64,000 nucleotides of DNA from Enterobacter cancerogenus (GCF_019047785.1 NZ_CP077290.1:4526001-4590000); one strand, 5' to 3'. Shown: positions 17,507 to 33,083, counted from the stretch's first letter. Made by a program: numbers and translations. The notes: generated by a model not told the origin, from the sequence alone.

Positions 17507-19207
17507 GTGCAACGCGATACCTTTGTTGTAAGACGGTCTTTTCTGCACGGGTTACGCACGCGTAGCAATCCAGGCCTGATTGTAAATGTCTGTTTTCTGG
17601 TGGTACTGATCTTTTCTACGCTGCTGACGTGGCGTGAGGTGGTGGTGCTGGAGGAGGCGTATGTCTCAAGCCAGCGAAACCATCTGGAAATCGTGGCGAA
17701 TGCGCTGGACCGGCAGCTGCAGTTTAGCGTGGATAAGCTGCTTTTTTTTCGCAAAAGCATGAACGAGGCGCTGAGCACCCCGCTGGCGTTTGGCGTTCTG
17801 CAGGATGCCGTTTCGCGCTTTAACGCACTGCGGACAAAACCCTTCTGGCAACTGGCCGTCGATAAATCCCGAACCTTGCCCGTGAACGGCGTCTCCGACG
17901 TTTTTGTTGAAAAAACCACGCTGCTGAACCGGGATAACGCGTTGCTTGACCATGAAATCTCGGCCGCGCTTGAGGTGGGGTATTTACTGCGCCTGGCCTC
18001 CTCTTCATCCCACCGGGAATCGCGGGCGATGTACGTTTCCCGCGCCGGATTCTGGCTCGCCACCGACGCACCGGCGAAAACCACAGACGCCATTTCTCGT
18101 TACTACGCGTTCGTGACCCAGCCGTGGTTCACCGGGCAGTCCGAACGCGAAAACCGCGCGGGCGCAGTGCGCTGGTTTTACGCTTCTACCCCGTCAGCCG
18201 TCGAGCCACACTCTACGATCACCGCCAGCGTGCCGGTCTACCACGATCGCTACTGGTATGGCGTCATTGCCCTGGAATTTACCCAGGCAACCCTGCGGCG
18301 TTTGCTGATGGAGGCGGTAGATGACCGCACGGAAGGGGAGTATCAGCTGTACGACACCCGCCTTACGCTGATTGCCTCCTCTGAGCTTTCGTCAGCCACC
18401 GTTAATCAGTTCGACGCCGCCGAGCTTGCGCAGATTGCGAAGGCGATTGAGGGCGATACGGAAGGGGGGCTGCGCATGGGCAGCCGCTATGTGAGCTGGG
18501 TCAGGCTGGGACATTTCGACGGCGTAATGCTGCGGGTCCACACGCTTGATGAAGGCGTGCGTGGCGAATTCGGCAGCATCAGTATCGTGCTGGCGCTCCT
18601 GTGGGCGCTGTTCAGCGCCATGCTGCTGATCTCCTGGCTGCTTATCCGGCGGATGGTCAGCAACATGTATACCCTTCAGCACTCATTGCAGTGGCAGGCC
18701 TGGCATGACCCGCTGACCCGGCTCCACAACCGCGGAGCGCTGTTTGAGCGTGCCAACAGGCTCGCCAGAGAGTGTCAGGCGCAGTCCCGGCCATTTTCGG
18801 TTATCCAGATCGATCTTGACCACTTCAAGGACATTAATGACCGCTTCGGGCATCAGGCCGGGGATAAAGTGCTCTCTCACGCCGCAGGGCTGATTGCGGG
18901 CGGATTGCGGCCCTGCGACGTCGCCGGGCGCGTGGGCGGGGAAGAGTTCTGCGTGGTACTGCCAGGTCTTGCCCTTCCGCAAGCGGCCGCCATTGCCGAG
19001 CGCATTCGCTCGCGCATCGACAGCAAAGAGATCCTGTTGAAAAAGAGTACGACGCTGCGCATCAGCGCCTCGTTTGGCGTGAGCTGCGCCCACGAGAAGG
19101 GGAACTACAATTTTGATCAGCTGCAGTCAATCGCCGACCTGCGCCTTTACCAGGCGAAACAGCGGGGACGCAATCAGGTGGTGTGGCAGGATCACGACAA
19201 GAAGTGA
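17507..19207 (+). CDS. dgcQ: Membrane-bound diguanylate cyclase DgcQ (YedQ)
   Basis: Makes cyclic di-GMP from two GTP. Of ~566 residues, an N-terminal helix at ~20-45 and a second at ~365-385 flank a large periplasmic CHASE7-type sensor. The C-terminal GGDEF domain (~405-560) has [18 protein letters not shown] and an intact GGEEF signature (RVGGEEFCV), so it should be active. Two in-frame GTG starts exist at 17501 and 17507; 17507 is preferred because AGGGAG sits at a normal distance. In E. coli DgcQ affects cellulose production and motility. The 3' end overlaps convergent yedP by 16 bases. Confidence 0.92.
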   Translation: MQRDTFVVRRSFLHGLRTRSNPGLIVNVCFLVVLIFSTLLTWREVVVLEEAYVSSQRNHLEIVANALDRQLQFSVDKLLFFRKSMNEALSTPLAFGVLQDAVSRFNALRTKPFWQLAVDKSRTLPVNGVSDVFVEKTTLLNRDNALLDHEISAALEVGYLLRLASSSSHRESRAMYVSRAGFWLATDAPAKTTDAISRYYAFVTQPWFTGQSERENRAGAVRWFYASTPSAVEPHSTITASVPVYHDRYWYGVIALEFTQATLRRLLMEAVDDRTEGEYQLYDTRLTLIASSELSSATVNQFDAAELAQIAKAIEGDTEGGLRMGSRYVSWVRLGHFDGVMLRVHTLDEGVRGEFGSISIVLALLWALFSAMLLISWLLIRRMVSNMYTLQHSLQWQAWHDPLTRLHNRGALFERANRLARECQAQSRPFSVIQIDLDHFKDINDRFGHQAGDKVLSHAAGLIAGGLRPCDVAGRVGGEEFCVVLPGLALPQAAAIAERIRSRIDSKEILLKKSTTLRISASFGVSCAHEKGNYNFDQLQSIADLRLYQAKQRGRNQVVWQDHDKK

Positions 19208-19992
19208 TCCAGCCCCTCGCGCCAGCCTTCCGGGCCCGCGTGTTGCGTATGATAAACCCGCTCCGGCGAGTCGTTCACAAGCGTAATGCCCTGGCGGTTA
19301 ATGCCTTTAATGACCACCGCATAATCAACGTTTTCCAGCAGCGGGGCGTCATTGGGGCCATCCCCGAGGCCTAACGTCGTGGGTTCGATATTCTCATGCT
19401 GGCGGTACTGCTCAACCAGCCAGCGGGCCGCCACGTCTTTACCGCAGCGAACGTCCAGGACGTGCCAGAAGCGTGCCCCCTGCACCAGCTTAAGGCCGTG
19501 CTGGGCCAGTTCTTCTTCAAATTGCGCCATCTGTGCGTCGCTGTCGCGCCAGATTAAGGTCACGGACGCCTCATGCTTGCAGGCGAGGGTGGCGCGAAGC
19601 CGGGTAAGCCCCGTCCATTCGCCAATGGTCTGAACATCCACATCGTCAAACGTCGTGAATTTGTATTGCCTGCTGGCACGTATCCGGGCAAGACACTGCG
19701 CTATGTCCTGGTGCGCCATTCCGCTGAGGCTTCGCGAGGTGTCTTCCCAGCGAACGTCAGGCTGAATAACCGCGCCGTTTTCGGCAATGAACGGCAGGCC
19801 ATCCAGACCCAACTCTTGCTGGATGTCCGCCATCTCTGCGGCGGTCTTGCTGCTGCACAGAACCACGGGGATTTGACGGTCGCGCAGCGTCTCCAGCCAT
19901 GGCTTTGCAGGCTGCCAGTCATAGGTGTGAATATCGAGGAGTGTTCCATCCAGATCGGTGATGATGACCAGCGTCTCCTGCAGTGAAATCAT
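19192..19992 (-). CDS. yedP: HAD phosphatase YedP, mannosyl-3-phosphoglycerate phosphatase type
   Basis: A 266-residue HAD-superfamily hydrolase. The nucleophile motif is [11 protein letters not shown] (Asp15/Asp17 region), motif II is [11 protein letters not shown], and motif IV is [14 protein letters not shown]. It belongs to the Cof/mannosyl-3-phosphoglycerate phosphatase subgroup. No mannosyl-3-phosphoglycerate synthase is visible, so the physiological substrate is uncertain. Confidence 0.9.
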   Translation of the reverse strand: MISLQETLVIITDLDGTLLDIHTYDWQPAKPWLETLRDRQIPVVLCSSKTAAEMADIQQELGLDGLPFIAENGAVIQPDVRWEDTSRSLSGMAHQDIAQCLARIRASRQYKFTTFDDVDVQTIGEWTGLTRLRATLACKHEASVTLIWRDSDAQMAQFEEELAQHGLKLVQGARFWHVLDVRCGKDVAARWLVEQYRQHENIEPTTLGLGDGPNDAPLLENVDYAVVIKGINRQGITLVNDSPERVYHTQHAGPEGWREGLDHFLS

Positions 19993-20190
19993 AACTACTC
20001 CTGATTAAAAGTGGATGGCGCTCTAAGAATTTTCCTAAAAAAATTCTGAAAATGCGTGCGTTTTTTTGGAACCGATCCCGGGCAAGCCACGGAACATGCT
20101 AGTTGTACACTCATAACGTAAATGTACAGCCCTGTGATGGCATATTCCGTATGAGAATATATCCTTGTCATGCTAATACGTTAAGGATAG

Positions 20191-20838
<648 letters not shown>

Positions 20839-20879
20839 CGCGGCGTCGGGCAACGCGCCCGACTTTGCTGCTTTAACGC

Positions 20880-20905
20880 AAAAATCTCTGGCCAGGCCAG
20901 AGATC
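20880..20905 (-). terminator. Terminator of rcsA
   Basis: A 10-bp stem ATCTCTGGCC (20885-20894) / GGCCAGAGAT (20896-20905) is followed on the minus strand by TTTTT. It lies ~30 bases after the rcsA stop. Confidence 0.75.
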
Positions 20906-20936
20906 GAAGGTAGGGTACAGTAGATGTTGAAAGGGG

Positions 20937-21560
20937 TTAGCGCATATTGACGAAAATTCCGTTTGTCACATTATCCGTCAGGCGTACGACGTGATAGATC
21001 ACTTGCTTATTATGCGTTTTAATCTTCCTTTTAATATTTCCCTTATGTGACGAAACGGTTTTGGCTTTGATATTCATCTGGTCTGAGATTTGAATTGTCC
21101 CTTGCCCAGCCATCCACATTCTTAACATGCTCGATTCAGTTCTGCTTAATGAAAGCGTGGGTAAGTTAACCGCGCCTACATCTTTTACTTCTTTATTCAA
21201 ATAGTCACCCAAAATGTCATCCAGCGACTCGGGTTTAATTGACTTAGAACTGATCAATAAATTTTTTCGAACCAACAAATATTCGTCGAAGTGAATATTC
21301 GCGATCGCCATAAAAACAATAAACAGAGTCTTAGGATGCTGATTAATGATTAGCTTAATTTTCTGACTGTTGGCTGGATCGTGTATGAAACAGTCCTCAT
21401 TAATAAACACCACGCCGGGCCTGTGTTGGTCACAAGCGGCTGCAAGGTCGTCAACGGTGTGTGCATCGTTGATGTCTCTCTTTCTTACCCCTCTGCTCGC
21501 CAGATACCCGGTTAACCCTAGCCGGGTGTAACTGCATAAATCCATAATGATCGTTGACAT
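20937..21560 (-). CDS. rcsA: Colanic-acid regulator RcsA
   Basis: A 207-residue LuxR-type coactivator that binds DNA with phosphorylated RcsB to raise capsule synthesis and lower motility. The N-terminal half is a receiver-like fold without phosphorylation signatures; the C-terminal HTH (~138-200) includes [15 protein letters not shown] and [19 protein letters not shown]. It is closely similar to E. coli RcsA. It lies beside the flagellar fliR end, as in E. coli. RcsA is a known Lon substrate. Confidence 0.96.
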   Translation of the reverse strand: MSTIIMDLCSYTRLGLTGYLASRGVRKRDINDAHTVDDLAAACDQHRPGVVFINEDCFIHDPANSQKIKLIINQHPKTLFIVFMAIANIHFDEYLLVRKNLLISSKSIKPESLDDILGDYLNKEVKDVGAVNLPTLSLSRTESSMLRMWMAGQGTIQISDQMNIKAKTVSSHKGNIKRKIKTHNKQVIYHVVRLTDNVTNGIFVNMR

Positions 21561-21816
21561 GGCATACCCTCACTCAATGCGTAACGATAATTCACCATCT
21601 GCCTGAGAGCTCATAAACAGCCATACGGGATGGAAAAAACGTAATAAAACCTGTGAGCATCACAAAGACTTTCAGGCGGACTCACTATCCCGTAAAGTTA
21701 CGTATAATTTGCCAGGAATCTTCTTAAAGTAAAGTAAATATTAAGTATTGTGAGGTGGTTAGAAACAATTAAGCCGCGTCAGATATATCCTGGTAGATGT
21801 TTTTCGAGTTTTATTT

Positions 21817-21830
21817 TAGGAATATCCTCA
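21817..21830 (-). promoter_or_regulatory. Putative RcsAB box upstream of rcsA
   Basis: On the minus strand the site reads TGAGGATATTCCTA, 12 of 14 matches to the RcsAB consensus TAAGAATATTCCTA. It is ~257 bases before the rcsA start, consistent with the long rcsA leader of E. coli and with autoactivation. It also lies 27 bases beyond the end of fliR. Confidence 0.6.
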
Positions 21831-21856
21831 GAAAGACATTGCGGTTAGGCGGGTTA

Positions 21857-22642
21857 TTACTTTCGTGGCAATTCGCTGACAATATCCGCTAACAGGTTGA
21901 ATAGTTCGCTGAATAAATGTTCGCAGAACGGAGCGATAAGTGGCATTAGCAATGACATTAATAAAATACCAACGGTCAGGGTCACCGGAAAACCAATCAC
22001 AAATACGGAGAGCTGCGGGGCCATTCTGTTGAGTAACCCCAGCGAAAGGTTGACGGTCAGCAGCAGGGTGATGATCGGCAGCGCCAGCATCAGCCCGTTA
22101 AGGAAGATCAGGCCCGCTGCCCGCGTGAGCGCCAGAAACGCGTTGCTGTTGACGGGATTATCGCCTATCGGCAGCGTGTGAAAGGTGTCGACCAGCATGG
22201 AGATCAACCATAGATGGCCGTTGAAGGTGAGGAACAGCAGCATCGCCAGCATATCGATAATGCGCGCCAGCACCGGCATATTCAGATGGGAGCCGGGGTC
22301 GATGAAGGTCGCGAAAGAGAGCCCCATTTGCAGGCCAATCAGCTCACCGGCGGTACGCACGGCGGCAAACGCCAACTGCATGGTAAACCCGACGGCCACG
22401 CCAATCATGATCTGCTGCAGCGCCACCCAGACCGCTTTTGCGGAAAAAATCGGGATATCAACCGGCGGCAGCGAAGGGGCAATGATAATGGTGATAATAA
22501 TGCCCAGCCCGACCTTTACGCGCTTGGGAATGGTGCGTTCGCTGAGGATAGGGGCGGTGGAAATCAGCGCCAGAACGCGCAGCATCGGCCAAAAATAGAG
22601 GCCAAGCCACTGCATCCACTGGTCGCTGGTAAAGTGCAGCAT
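21857..22642 (-). CDS. fliR: Flagellar export gate protein FliR
   Basis: A 261-residue polytopic membrane protein of the flagellar type III export gate, which assembles with FliP and FliQ into the helical core. About six hydrophobic segments span the protein. It is the last gene of the minus-strand fliLMNOPQR group and is 7 bases from fliQ, so it is co-translated with it. Confidence 0.96.
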   Translation of the reverse strand: MLHFTSDQWMQWLGLYFWPMLRVLALISTAPILSERTIPKRVKVGLGIIITIIIAPSLPPVDIPIFSAKAVWVALQQIMIGVAVGFTMQLAFAAVRTAGELIGLQMGLSFATFIDPGSHLNMPVLARIIDMLAMLLFLTFNGHLWLISMLVDTFHTLPIGDNPVNSNAFLALTRAAGLIFLNGLMLALPIITLLLTVNLSLGLLNRMAPQLSVFVIGFPVTLTVGILLMSLLMPLIAPFCEHLFSELFNLLADIVSELPRK

Positions 22643-22649
22643 CCTGTTA

Positions 22650-22919
22650 TCAGCCGATGATGTAGGGAAGGTTGGTAAACAGGGTGCGCATGTAATCCAG
22701 CAGCAGATTCAGCATCCACGGCCCGGCCACGATGATCGCCACAAATACCGCGATGATTTTTGGGATGAAGGACAGCGTCATTTCGTTAATCTGCGTCGCG
22801 GCCTGCAGGATACTGATGACCAGACCGGTGACCAGCGCTACCAGCAGCAGCGGCGCGGCTACGGCAATCGCCACGCGCATTGCCTCCGTGCCCATCATCA
22901 TGACCGATTCTGGCGTCAT
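22650..22919 (-). CDS. fliQ: Flagellar export gate protein FliQ
   Basis: An 89-residue protein with two transmembrane helices (~15-40 and ~50-75), part of the FliPQR export core. The ATG at 22919 gives [15 protein letters not shown], matching the family length (89 aa). The upstream extension to 23018 runs into fliP and is rejected. Confidence 0.95.
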   Translation of the reverse strand: MTPESVMMMGTEAMRVAIAVAAPLLLVALVTGLVISILQAATQINEMTLSFIPKIIAVFVAIIVAGPWMLNLLLDYMRTLFTNLPYIIG

Positions 22920-22929
22920 TGCGCGATCC

Positions 22930-23667
22930 TCAACTGTAGAAACTTTGCGCGAGTGAACTGACCAGCAGCTGCCAGCCGTCGACCAGGACAAAAAGCATGA
23001 TTTTGAAGGGCAGGGCAATGGTAGCGGGGGGAACCATCATCATACCCAGCGCCATCAGCACGCTGGCGATCACCAGGTCGATGATCAGGAACGGAATGAA
23101 GATCGTAAAGCCAATCTGGAATGCCGTTTTCAGCTCGCTGGTCACGTAGGCCGGCAGCAGAATGCGCATTGGAACGGCTTCCGGCCCCTGCAATTCGCCG
23201 GTGTTGGCCAGGCGGGCGAACAGCGCCAGATCCGCTTCACGCGTCTGGCGCAGCATAAATTCGCGCAATGGCTGAGCGCCTTTTTCCAGCGCGACCTCCA
23301 TCGAGATCTTATCTTCGCTGAACGGCTGATAGGCGTCGGTATAAATTTTATCGATCACCGGCGACATAATGAAAAAAGTCAGGAACAGCGCCAGCCCGAG
23401 CAGCACCTGGTTAGGCGGTGCGGACGGCGTGCCGAGGGCGTTTCGCAGCAGACCAAAGACGATGATGATTCGGGTGAAGCTGGTCATCATCAGCAGGATT
23501 GCAGGAATAAACGTCAGCGAGGTGATAAACACCAGCGTCTGCACCGGCAGGGACCAGCTTTGTCCGCCACCCACCATCGGGGTGGAGATCAGGCCCGGCA
23601 GCTGGGCGTAAACGGCAGGGGCAAACAGGCCAAGGCCAGCAAGCGTAAGGGATAACAAACGGCGCAT
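22930..23667 (-). CDS. fliP: Flagellar export gate protein FliP
   Basis: A 245-residue export-gate subunit with a cleavable N-terminal signal peptide (cleavage near AVYAQLPG, residue ~21), as in E. coli FliP. Four membrane helices and the conserved [16 protein letters not shown] segment follow. The start overlaps the fliO stop by one base. Confidence 0.96.
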   Translation of the reverse strand: MRRLLSLTLAGLGLFAPAVYAQLPGLISTPMVGGGQSWSLPVQTLVFITSLTFIPAILLMMTSFTRIIIVFGLLRNALGTPSAPPNQVLLGLALFLTFFIMSPVIDKIYTDAYQPFSEDKISMEVALEKGAQPLREFMLRQTREADLALFARLANTGELQGPEAVPMRILLPAYVTSELKTAFQIGFTIFIPFLIIDLVIASVLMALGMMMVPPATIALPFKIMLFVLVDGWQLLVSSLAQSFYS

Positions 23668-24041
23668 CAGGATCTCCCGGAACGCTTAAGCAAACTCTTC
23701 ATGATGGACTGAAAATCCGCCGGGGCGTCTGTCGTCACGTCATCTGCGACGGACGCAGGAGGCAGTTTATGGAGCACGTTGATCGTCGTGGCGGTCACGC
23801 CAAGAACCAGGCGCGCATCTTCAACGTCAACAATGACCACGCGCTCGCGTGGCCCAAGCGTGGTGCTGGCACTGACCTTCAGACCGCGCCCGGCGGCGGT
23901 TTTACCCGCCACGCCAAAGCGCTTTGCCAGCCATGCGGCAATAAGAATAAAGGCAATAATACCGAACAGGGCGCCGCTCACCTGAAGCAGCGGCGAACCC
24001 GGTACCGCTGAGGGTTGGGATACTGTTGCCTGGGTTTTCAT
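23667..24041 (-). CDS. fliO: Flagellar export assembly protein FliO
   Basis: A 124-residue bitopic protein with one helix at ~22-42 and a cytoplasmic tail. FliO helps FliP oligomerise. Sequence conservation is low, as usual for FliO, and the call rests on its place between fliN and fliP and its topology ([19 protein letters not shown]). Confidence 0.92.
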   Translation of the reverse strand: MKTQATVSQPSAVPGSPLLQVSGALFGIIAFILIAAWLAKRFGVAGKTAAGRGLKVSASTTLGPRERVVIVDVEDARLVLGVTATTINVLHKLPPASVADDVTTDAPADFQSIMKSLLKRSGRS

Positions 24042-24043
24042 CG

Positions 24044-24457
24044 TTAGCGGCTCAGACGACGCATACGTTCGGACGGGGTAATGATGTCGGTAATACGCAC
24101 GCCGTATTTATCCGCCACGACCACCACTTCCCCCTGGGCAATCAGATAACCGTTAATCAGAATATCCAGCGGCTCGCCGGCCAGGCCGTCAAGGGCAACA
24201 ACCGAACCCTGCGTCAGGCGCAGCAGCTCTTTAATGGTCATCCGGGTGCGTCCCAGCTCCACGGTCAGTTTGACCGGGATATCCATGATCAGGTCGATAT
24301 CCTGCAGCGTACCGCTGACATCACCGCCGCCTAACTGCTGGAACACGGCATCCGCCGCGCTTTTGCCCGGGGTGGTTTTTTGCTCGTTCAACGCATCAGC
24401 CCACAGATCGTCCAGTGCTCCGCTGTTTTCATCGGACGGATTGTTCATGTCACTCAT
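24044..24457 (-). CDS. fliN: Flagellar switch protein FliN
   Basis: A 137-residue C-ring component with the SpoA/SURF1-like domain in the C-terminal half (DIPVKLTVELGRTRMTIKELL, then YLIAQGEVVVVADKYGVRI). It cooperates with FliM and FliG in torque switching and takes part in export. It overlaps fliM by 4 bases and is 2 bases from fliO. Confidence 0.96.
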   Translation of the reverse strand: MSDMNNPSDENSGALDDLWADALNEQKTTPGKSAADAVFQQLGGGDVSGTLQDIDLIMDIPVKLTVELGRTRMTIKELLRLTQGSVVALDGLAGEPLDILINGYLIAQGEVVVVADKYGVRITDIITPSERMRRLSR

Positions 24458-25458
24458 TTGGGCTGTTCCTCATTCAGCGAATTCAAAATCGGGTTGATCA
24501 AGTGCTCAACGCGTAGCGCATACTGGCCGTTTATCGTGCCGTACTGGCTTGTCAGCACGGGTACGCCATCCACATGGGCAATAATGCGGTCGGGTTTGTC
24601 TATCGGCAGAACATCGCCGGGTTGTAATTTCAGGATCTGGGATAAGCGCATCGACACGTCGGCGAAGTTAGCCACCAGCTCCAGCTGCGAATGCTGAACC
24701 TGACGCACCAGATTTTCGCGCCAGTTCTGATCTTCATGGCGTGAGTTTTCCAGCGGCGGGTTGACCAGCAGCTCGCGAAGCGGCTCGATCATGCTGAACG
24801 GCAGGCAGATATTGAACTCGCCGGTCAGGTTGCCAATTTCCACATGGAACGGGGTATTCACCACGATATCGTTCGGCGAGGTGGTGATGTTGGTGAACTT
24901 CACCTGCATCTCCGAACGCACGTACTCCACTTCCAGCGGGTTAATCGCTTTCCACGCGTCGCTGTAGGATTCCAGCGCCAGCTTCAGCATGCGGTTGATT
25001 ACGCGCTGCTCGGTGTGGGTAAATTCACGACCTTCCACCTTCGTCGGGAAGCGGCCATCGCCGCCAAACAGGTTATCAACCGCGATAAACACCAGGCTTG
25101 GCGAAAACACCACCAGACCGGTACCGCGCAGCGGCTTGAGGTGGATCAGGTTAAGGTTGGTCGGCACCGGCAGGTTGCGGGCAAACTCATGATAGGGCTG
25201 AATGCGGATCGCGCCGACGGTGATGTCCGGGCTACGACGCAGCAGGTTAAACAGCCCCATACGGAACTGACGCGCAAAACGTTCGTTGATGATCTCCAGC
25301 GCCTGAAGACGCTCGCGCACCACGCGACGCTGGGTATTCGGGTCGTAGGGACGAATGTTATCGTCACCGGCCAGACCCGGCTTTGGCTCATCGTTTTTAT
25401 CGCTATCGCCGTTAAGCAGCGCGTCGATTTCTGCCTGAGAAAGAATGCTATCGCCCAT
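24454..25458 (-). CDS. fliM: Flagellar switch protein FliM
   Basis: A 334-residue C-ring protein. The N-terminal CheY-binding peptide is MGDSILSQAEIDALLNG, followed by the middle CheC-like domain (~45-230) and a C-terminal SpoA domain similar to FliN. The ATG at 25458 is fixed by the CheY-binding motif; the longer frame overlaps fliL and is rejected. It begins 4 bases after the fliL stop. Confidence 0.96.
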   Translation of the reverse strand: MGDSILSQAEIDALLNGDSDKNDEPKPGLAGDDNIRPYDPNTQRRVVRERLQALEIINERFARQFRMGLFNLLRRSPDITVGAIRIQPYHEFARNLPVPTNLNLIHLKPLRGTGLVVFSPSLVFIAVDNLFGGDGRFPTKVEGREFTHTEQRVINRMLKLALESYSDAWKAINPLEVEYVRSEMQVKFTNITTSPNDIVVNTPFHVEIGNLTGEFNICLPFSMIEPLRELLVNPPLENSRHEDQNWRENLVRQVQHSQLELVANFADVSMRLSQILKLQPGDVLPIDKPDRIIAHVDGVPVLTSQYGTINGQYALRVEHLINPILNSLNEEQPK

Positions 25459-25462
25459 GTCG

Positions 25463-25933
25463 TTACCGCAAAATGAAAGCTGTATACAGAACGTCGGTGA
25501 CTTCCTGCTTGGGTTGACCATGGACCAGCGGTGTCGCCAGCGTCTGCTTGATGGCATCGACCAGCTTTTGCTTGCCGTCATCGGAGGCCAGCGCCGAGGC
25601 GTCCTGACGCGAGAACAGCAGCAGCAGGCGGCTGCGCACTTCAGGCAGATAATCGTTGAGACGGGCGCGCGTGGCTTCGTCTTTCAGGCGCAGCGTAATG
25701 CCGATGTACAGCACGCGGTCCGCATCGCCCAGGTTCACGGTAAACGTATCCAGCGGGAAGAAGACCGGGGCCGGTGGCGGCGGTGCTTCTGCTTTGGCGG
25801 CAGCGCCGGTCGGTTCCTGCTGCATACGCCAGTAACTGTAGCCTGCGGTGGCGCAGGCGGCGAGCGTGATCAACACCAGCAGCGGGATCCAGATGGAACG
25901 CTTACTTTTTTTGGTGATAGCGGAGTCAGTCAT
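25463..25933 (-). CDS. fliL: Flagellar basal-body-associated protein FliL
   Basis: A 156-residue single-span inner-membrane protein: positive N-terminus ([10 protein letters not shown]), helix at ~15-35, a proline-rich linker APPPPAPVF, and a periplasmic FliL domain. It associates with stators and the basal body. As first gene of fliLMNOPQR it has ~106 bases upstream before fliK. Confidence 0.95.
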   Translation of the reverse strand: MTDSAITKKSKRSIWIPLLVLITLAACATAGYSYWRMQQEPTGAAAKAEAPPPPAPVFFPLDTFTVNLGDADRVLYIGITLRLKDEATRARLNDYLPEVRSRLLLLFSRQDASALASDDGKQKLVDAIKQTLATPLVHGQPKQEVTDVLYTAFILR

Positions 25934-26039
25934 CTGATACGAGCTTCCTGTTTCGGTACAGCTTAATACGGTGATTATCCCGTGTCCGGCTTAGGTCAAA
26001 GCGTGGAAAAGACGGGGATAATCACGTTACCTCTGGCGT

Positions 26040-27266
26040 TTAGGCGAAGATGTCTACCGCGCCGTTACCGCGCGCGGCGGATTGCAGGGACGCGGGAGCA
26101 ATAAGCAGGTCGTCACCCTCTTCATTGAAGCCCCCCTGCTGGCCGGAGCGGGAGGCATGCTGTTGCTGCTCAGAGGAAGACTGTTGCTGCCCGGCAAAAC
26201 TCTCGCTGCTGACGCTGCTCTGGGAAAGCTGAATGCCGTTTTCAGCGAGCTGGGTGCGCAGCATTGGCAGTGCGGCTTCCAGCGCCGCGCGAACGTGGCT
26301 GTGCGGCGACACCAGCTGCAGCTGCGCCTGGTTATCATCGAGCTTAAGGGAAATCTGTACCTGACCGAGATCTTCCGGATGCAGACGCAGCTCAGCTGAC
26401 TGTTGTCCCTGCTTCGTGAACAGCGTGATGTGCTGGCTCAGCGTTTGCTGCCATTCCGGTGTACCGAGCGGCTGGCTCAACACCGGGGCCGTCGCAACGG
26501 TTGCCGCAGGCTGTGAAGGCGCAAGGGTGCTCACCATTGGCGCAAGCGTGGCGGTTGGCGCGGTGGCGGTAGACGTCGAGGCTGCCGCGATATCCTGTTT
26601 CTCCGCTACGCCGTTCGCGACCGGCGCGACGGGCACAGAGGCGTCAGCGCCTTGCGCGAGGGGCTGGTATGGCGAGGCGGTTTTGCCCTCATCGCGACCC
26701 GGCAGGTCAGCGGCCAACGCGTGCCGCCCGGCAGTGGACGGCGTCAGGGCGGCGGAGGGAAGGGACGCGCGGGCGCTCAGGCCTTCGGCGCTCTTCGGTT
26801 GCGCGGCGACCGCTGTCTGCTGGTGCGGCAGCATGGCCATTAACGCGCTAAGCCCGGCCAGCTCCTCGTCAGTGAGCGAGGTTTTCGTCTCTTCTTTCGC
26901 TGCCGCCGTGGTTAACGACTTCAGCGCGTCACCGTGGGCCGCAGGCGCAAGACCGGCCACCAGGGTTTGCAGCGCGGTAGCGTGCGGCGCGTCCTCCTCG
27001 ACCAGAGTCTCCTGGCGGGCAAGAAGGTCGGCAAGTTTTGCCTGTAGCGGGGTGTTATCCCCTTTCGCCGCGGCTTTCGACAGCGTGCTGCCGGCGGCTT
27101 TCAGGTCTGCCAGGGTTAGCGGCGCATCTTTGCCCTGACCGCCGGTTTCCGTCAGCGCGCCCGCCAGCAGGGAGAGAAAATCCTGTGCACCCTCGGTGCC
27201 TTTCCCCGTCTGCGTGCCGCCTGACAGGTCGCTGTCGGTCATCAGCAGTTGTTGCAGTGTGATCAT
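26040..27266 (-). CDS. fliK: Flagellar hook-length control protein FliK
   Basis: A 408-residue secreted ruler and specificity-switch protein. The N-terminal ~270 residues are rich in Ala, Thr, Pro and Ser as in other FliK molecules; the C-terminal switch domain includes [17 protein letters not shown] at ~298. A glutamine- and serine-rich tail follows. It overlaps fliJ by 4 bases. Confidence 0.94.
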   Translation of the reverse strand: MITLQQLLMTDSDLSGGTQTGKGTEGAQDFLSLLAGALTETGGQGKDAPLTLADLKAAGSTLSKAAAKGDNTPLQAKLADLLARQETLVEEDAPHATALQTLVAGLAPAAHGDALKSLTTAAAKEETKTSLTDEELAGLSALMAMLPHQQTAVAAQPKSAEGLSARASLPSAALTPSTAGRHALAADLPGRDEGKTASPYQPLAQGADASVPVAPVANGVAEKQDIAAASTSTATAPTATLAPMVSTLAPSQPAATVATAPVLSQPLGTPEWQQTLSQHITLFTKQGQQSAELRLHPEDLGQVQISLKLDDNQAQLQLVSPHSHVRAALEAALPMLRTQLAENGIQLSQSSVSSESFAGQQQSSSEQQQHASRSGQQGGFNEEGDDLLIAPASLQSAARGNGAVDIFA

Positions 27267-27706
27267 TCCGGTTTCCTCATTGATGCGCGCTGGGCAAACT
27301 CATCCATTTTTTTCTGATCCAGACGGTTCTCCGCCAGGGTCGATGCGGCGATCTGCCGGTCCTGTAAGGTCTGCCAGGCCTGCAGTCGTTGTTTTTTCTC
27401 GCGCCAGAAGTTGAGCGCGATGTCGACTTTTTCCGTCCACTGAAAAAGCTGCTGACGATGCTGTTCAATCGCTTTTTCCAGGGTCTGAATAAACTGCTGG
27501 TAGTTGATCCAGCGCTGGCTGCCGATGCCCTGCGTCATGTCGGTATTAAGGTTGGTGCGATACTCGTGCTGATAGTCGATTAACATCTTCAACTGTTCTT
27601 CAGCCTGCTGACATCCGCGCCGCATTGCGCCAAGCTGCAGTGCGGCATCATCAACTTCTTTTTCAGCCAGATCTTTTAGCGTTGATAACGCGCTGTTTTG
27701 CGCCAT
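27263..27706 (-). CDS. fliJ: Flagellar export chaperone FliJ
   Basis: A 147-residue, charged, almost wholly helical coiled-coil protein that links the FliI ATPase ring to the FlhA gate. Its length matches E. coli FliJ. Position between fliI and fliK in the fliFGHIJK operon supports the call. Confidence 0.95.
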   Translation of the reverse strand: MAQNSALSTLKDLAEKEVDDAALQLGAMRRGCQQAEEQLKMLIDYQHEYRTNLNTDMTQGIGSQRWINYQQFIQTLEKAIEQHRQQLFQWTEKVDIALNFWREKKQRLQAWQTLQDRQIAASTLAENRLDQKKMDEFAQRASMRKPE

Positions 27707-27727
27707 GACCTTCGCCCTCCACCTGTG

Positions 27728-29097
27728 TTACACCTGCGGGAAAATCAGCTCCAGAGCCTGAAGCGAGTCTTCCCAGTCGGCGCGTTCAAAAATACCTTGT
27801 TGCAGAAACGCCTCCAGCTGCGGCCAGAGGGTAATCGCTTTATCGAGCATCGGGTCGCTGCCTTTGGCATACGCCCCGACGCTGACCAGATCGCGGTTAC
27901 GCTGGAAGCTGGAGAGCAGTTGTTTGAAGTTACGCACGCGGGCGTAGTGCTTCTCGGTTATCAGGGCCGTCATTGCACGGCTGATGGATGCTTCAATATC
28001 AATAGCCGGATAGTGCCCGGCTTCGGCGAGACGGCGCGATAACACAATGTGGCCGTCGAGGATCGCGCGCGCGGAGTCGGCAATCGGATCCTGCTGGTCA
28101 TCGCCTTCGGTCAGCACCGTATAAAACGCGGTAATCGAGCCACCGCCCGTAATTCCGTTCCCCGCGCGTTCAACCAGCGCGGGCAGTTTGGCAAACACCG
28201 AGGGCGGATAGCCCTTGGTCGCCGGGGGTTCACCGATGGCCAGCGCGATTTCACGCTGCGCCATGGCATAACGGGTTAAGGAGTCCATGATCAGCAGGAC
28301 GTGCTGCCCGCGGTCGCGAAAATCTTCTGCAATGCGGGTGGCATATGCGGCACCCTGCATACGCAGCAGCGGGGAGACATCCGCCGGGGCGGCAATCACC
28401 ACCGAGCGCGCGCGGCCCTCTGCGCCGAGGATGTTCTCGATGAAGTCTTTGACCTCGCGACCACGTTCGCCAATCAGGCCCACCACGATCACGTCGGCCT
28501 GGGTATAGCGCGCCATCATGCCGAGCAGGACCGATTTCCCCACGCCGGAACCGGCGAACAGCCCCATACGCTGACCGCGACCGACGGTCAGCAGGGCGTT
28601 GATGGGGCGAACGCCCGTATCGAGAACATGTTCAATGGCGGTACGTTGCAGGGGGTTAAACGGCTGGGTGATCAGCGCGCCAGTTTCCGTGGTATCCGGT
28701 GAGGGCAGGCCGTCGAGCGGTTTGCCGCCGCCGTCCAGCACGCGGCCCAGCAGCGCCGGGCCAAGCGGCAGCTGTTTGCCGCTCTGTAATCCGTCGCCGC
28801 TCATATTTTTGGCGTAAACCCGCGCACCGGGCAGAATGCCTTCCACCTCTTCAAGCGGCATCAGGAACAGGCGCTGGCCGTTGAAGCCGACCACTTCGCT
28901 TTCGACCTCACGCATCTCCGGCCCGTCCTGACGCTCAATCACGCAGGTGGCACCGAGCGGAAGCTGCAGGCCCGTTGCCTCAAGCACCAGTCCGGTGGCG
29001 CGCGTTAAGCGGCCATAGCGACGCACCGAGGGGAGTTGCGTAATCTTTGTCTCGAAGTTATCGAGCGTGTTCAGCCAGCGGGTGAGGCGTGCGGTCA

Positions 29098-29098
<1 letters not shown>
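27728..29098 (-). CDS. fliI: Flagellum-specific ATPase FliI
   Basis: A 456-residue hexameric ATPase homologous to F1-beta. Walker A is [17 protein letters not shown], Walker B lies at [16 protein letters not shown], and the catalytic glutamate lies in [13 protein letters not shown]. It energises unloading of export substrates with FliH and FliJ. The ATG at 29098 (MTARLTRWL) overlaps the fliH stop as ATGA; the ten extra upstream codons are rejected. Confidence 0.97.
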
Positions 29099-32468
<3,370 letters not shown>

Positions 32469-32696
32469 TGCGCACCTCTTAAATCCTGGTGGTTTACGTT
32501 ATTCGTGTAGAGAAACAAAACTGACTCCCGGGTCGGCAAACACGACAAAAGTTCCATATTGATGGCACTGCCATTATTTGATGATTCGGGATTTTCTATG
32601 CGTCAAATAACCTGGTTTTTTCACGTTATTTACCGCCATTATCTTATTGACAAGCTGTTAGTCTTGACCCCGTAAAAAACCATCCAGGGGAGAGTC
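32469..32696. promoter_or_regulatory. fliF-fliE divergent promoter region
   Basis: This 228-base region separates the two class II transcription units fliF (minus) and fliE (plus), an FlhDC-controlled arrangement in E. coli. The fliE start at 32697 has AGGGGAGAG just upstream. I could not assign FlhDC boxes with confidence. Confidence 0.5.
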
Positions 32697-33011
32697 ATGG
32701 CTATTCAGGGCATTGAAGGGGTACTCAGTCAGCTGCAGGCGACGGCGGTGTCGGCACGCAGTCAGAACGTGGCGGAACAACAGCCGGGCATCAGTTTTGC
32801 GGGGCAACTGCACGCCGCGCTTGACCGCATCAGCGAGACCCAGACGGCGGCGCGTACCCAGGCCGAGAAATTTAGCCTCGGCGAACCGGGCGTGGCGCTG
32901 AACGATGTGATGACCGATTTGCAAAAAGCATCGGTCTCCCTGCAGATGGGGATCCAGGTGCGTAACAAGCTGATCTCGGCCTATCAGGACATCATGTCGA
33001 TGCAGGTGTAG
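32697..33011 (+). CDS. fliE: Flagellar hook-basal body protein FliE
   Basis: A 104-residue protein connecting the MS ring to the rod, homologous to E. coli FliE in length and sequence ([20 protein letters not shown]-terminal [17 protein letters not shown]). It is monocistronic, divergent from fliF. Confidence 0.96.
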   Translation: MAIQGIEGVLSQLQATAVSARSQNVAEQQPGISFAGQLHAALDRISETQTAARTQAEKFSLGEPGVALNDVMTDLQKASVSLQMGIQVRNKLISAYQDIMSMQV

Positions 33012-33083
33012 CACCAACGCATCTTACGCTGGCGGCCTCAACACTTTAATGCCACAATATTTTTTTCTTCGCACGCGGGAAAG

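Noticed and set aside
23769..24011. Plus-strand frames opposite fliO
   Set aside because: They are antisense shadows in a compact operon, without start signals.
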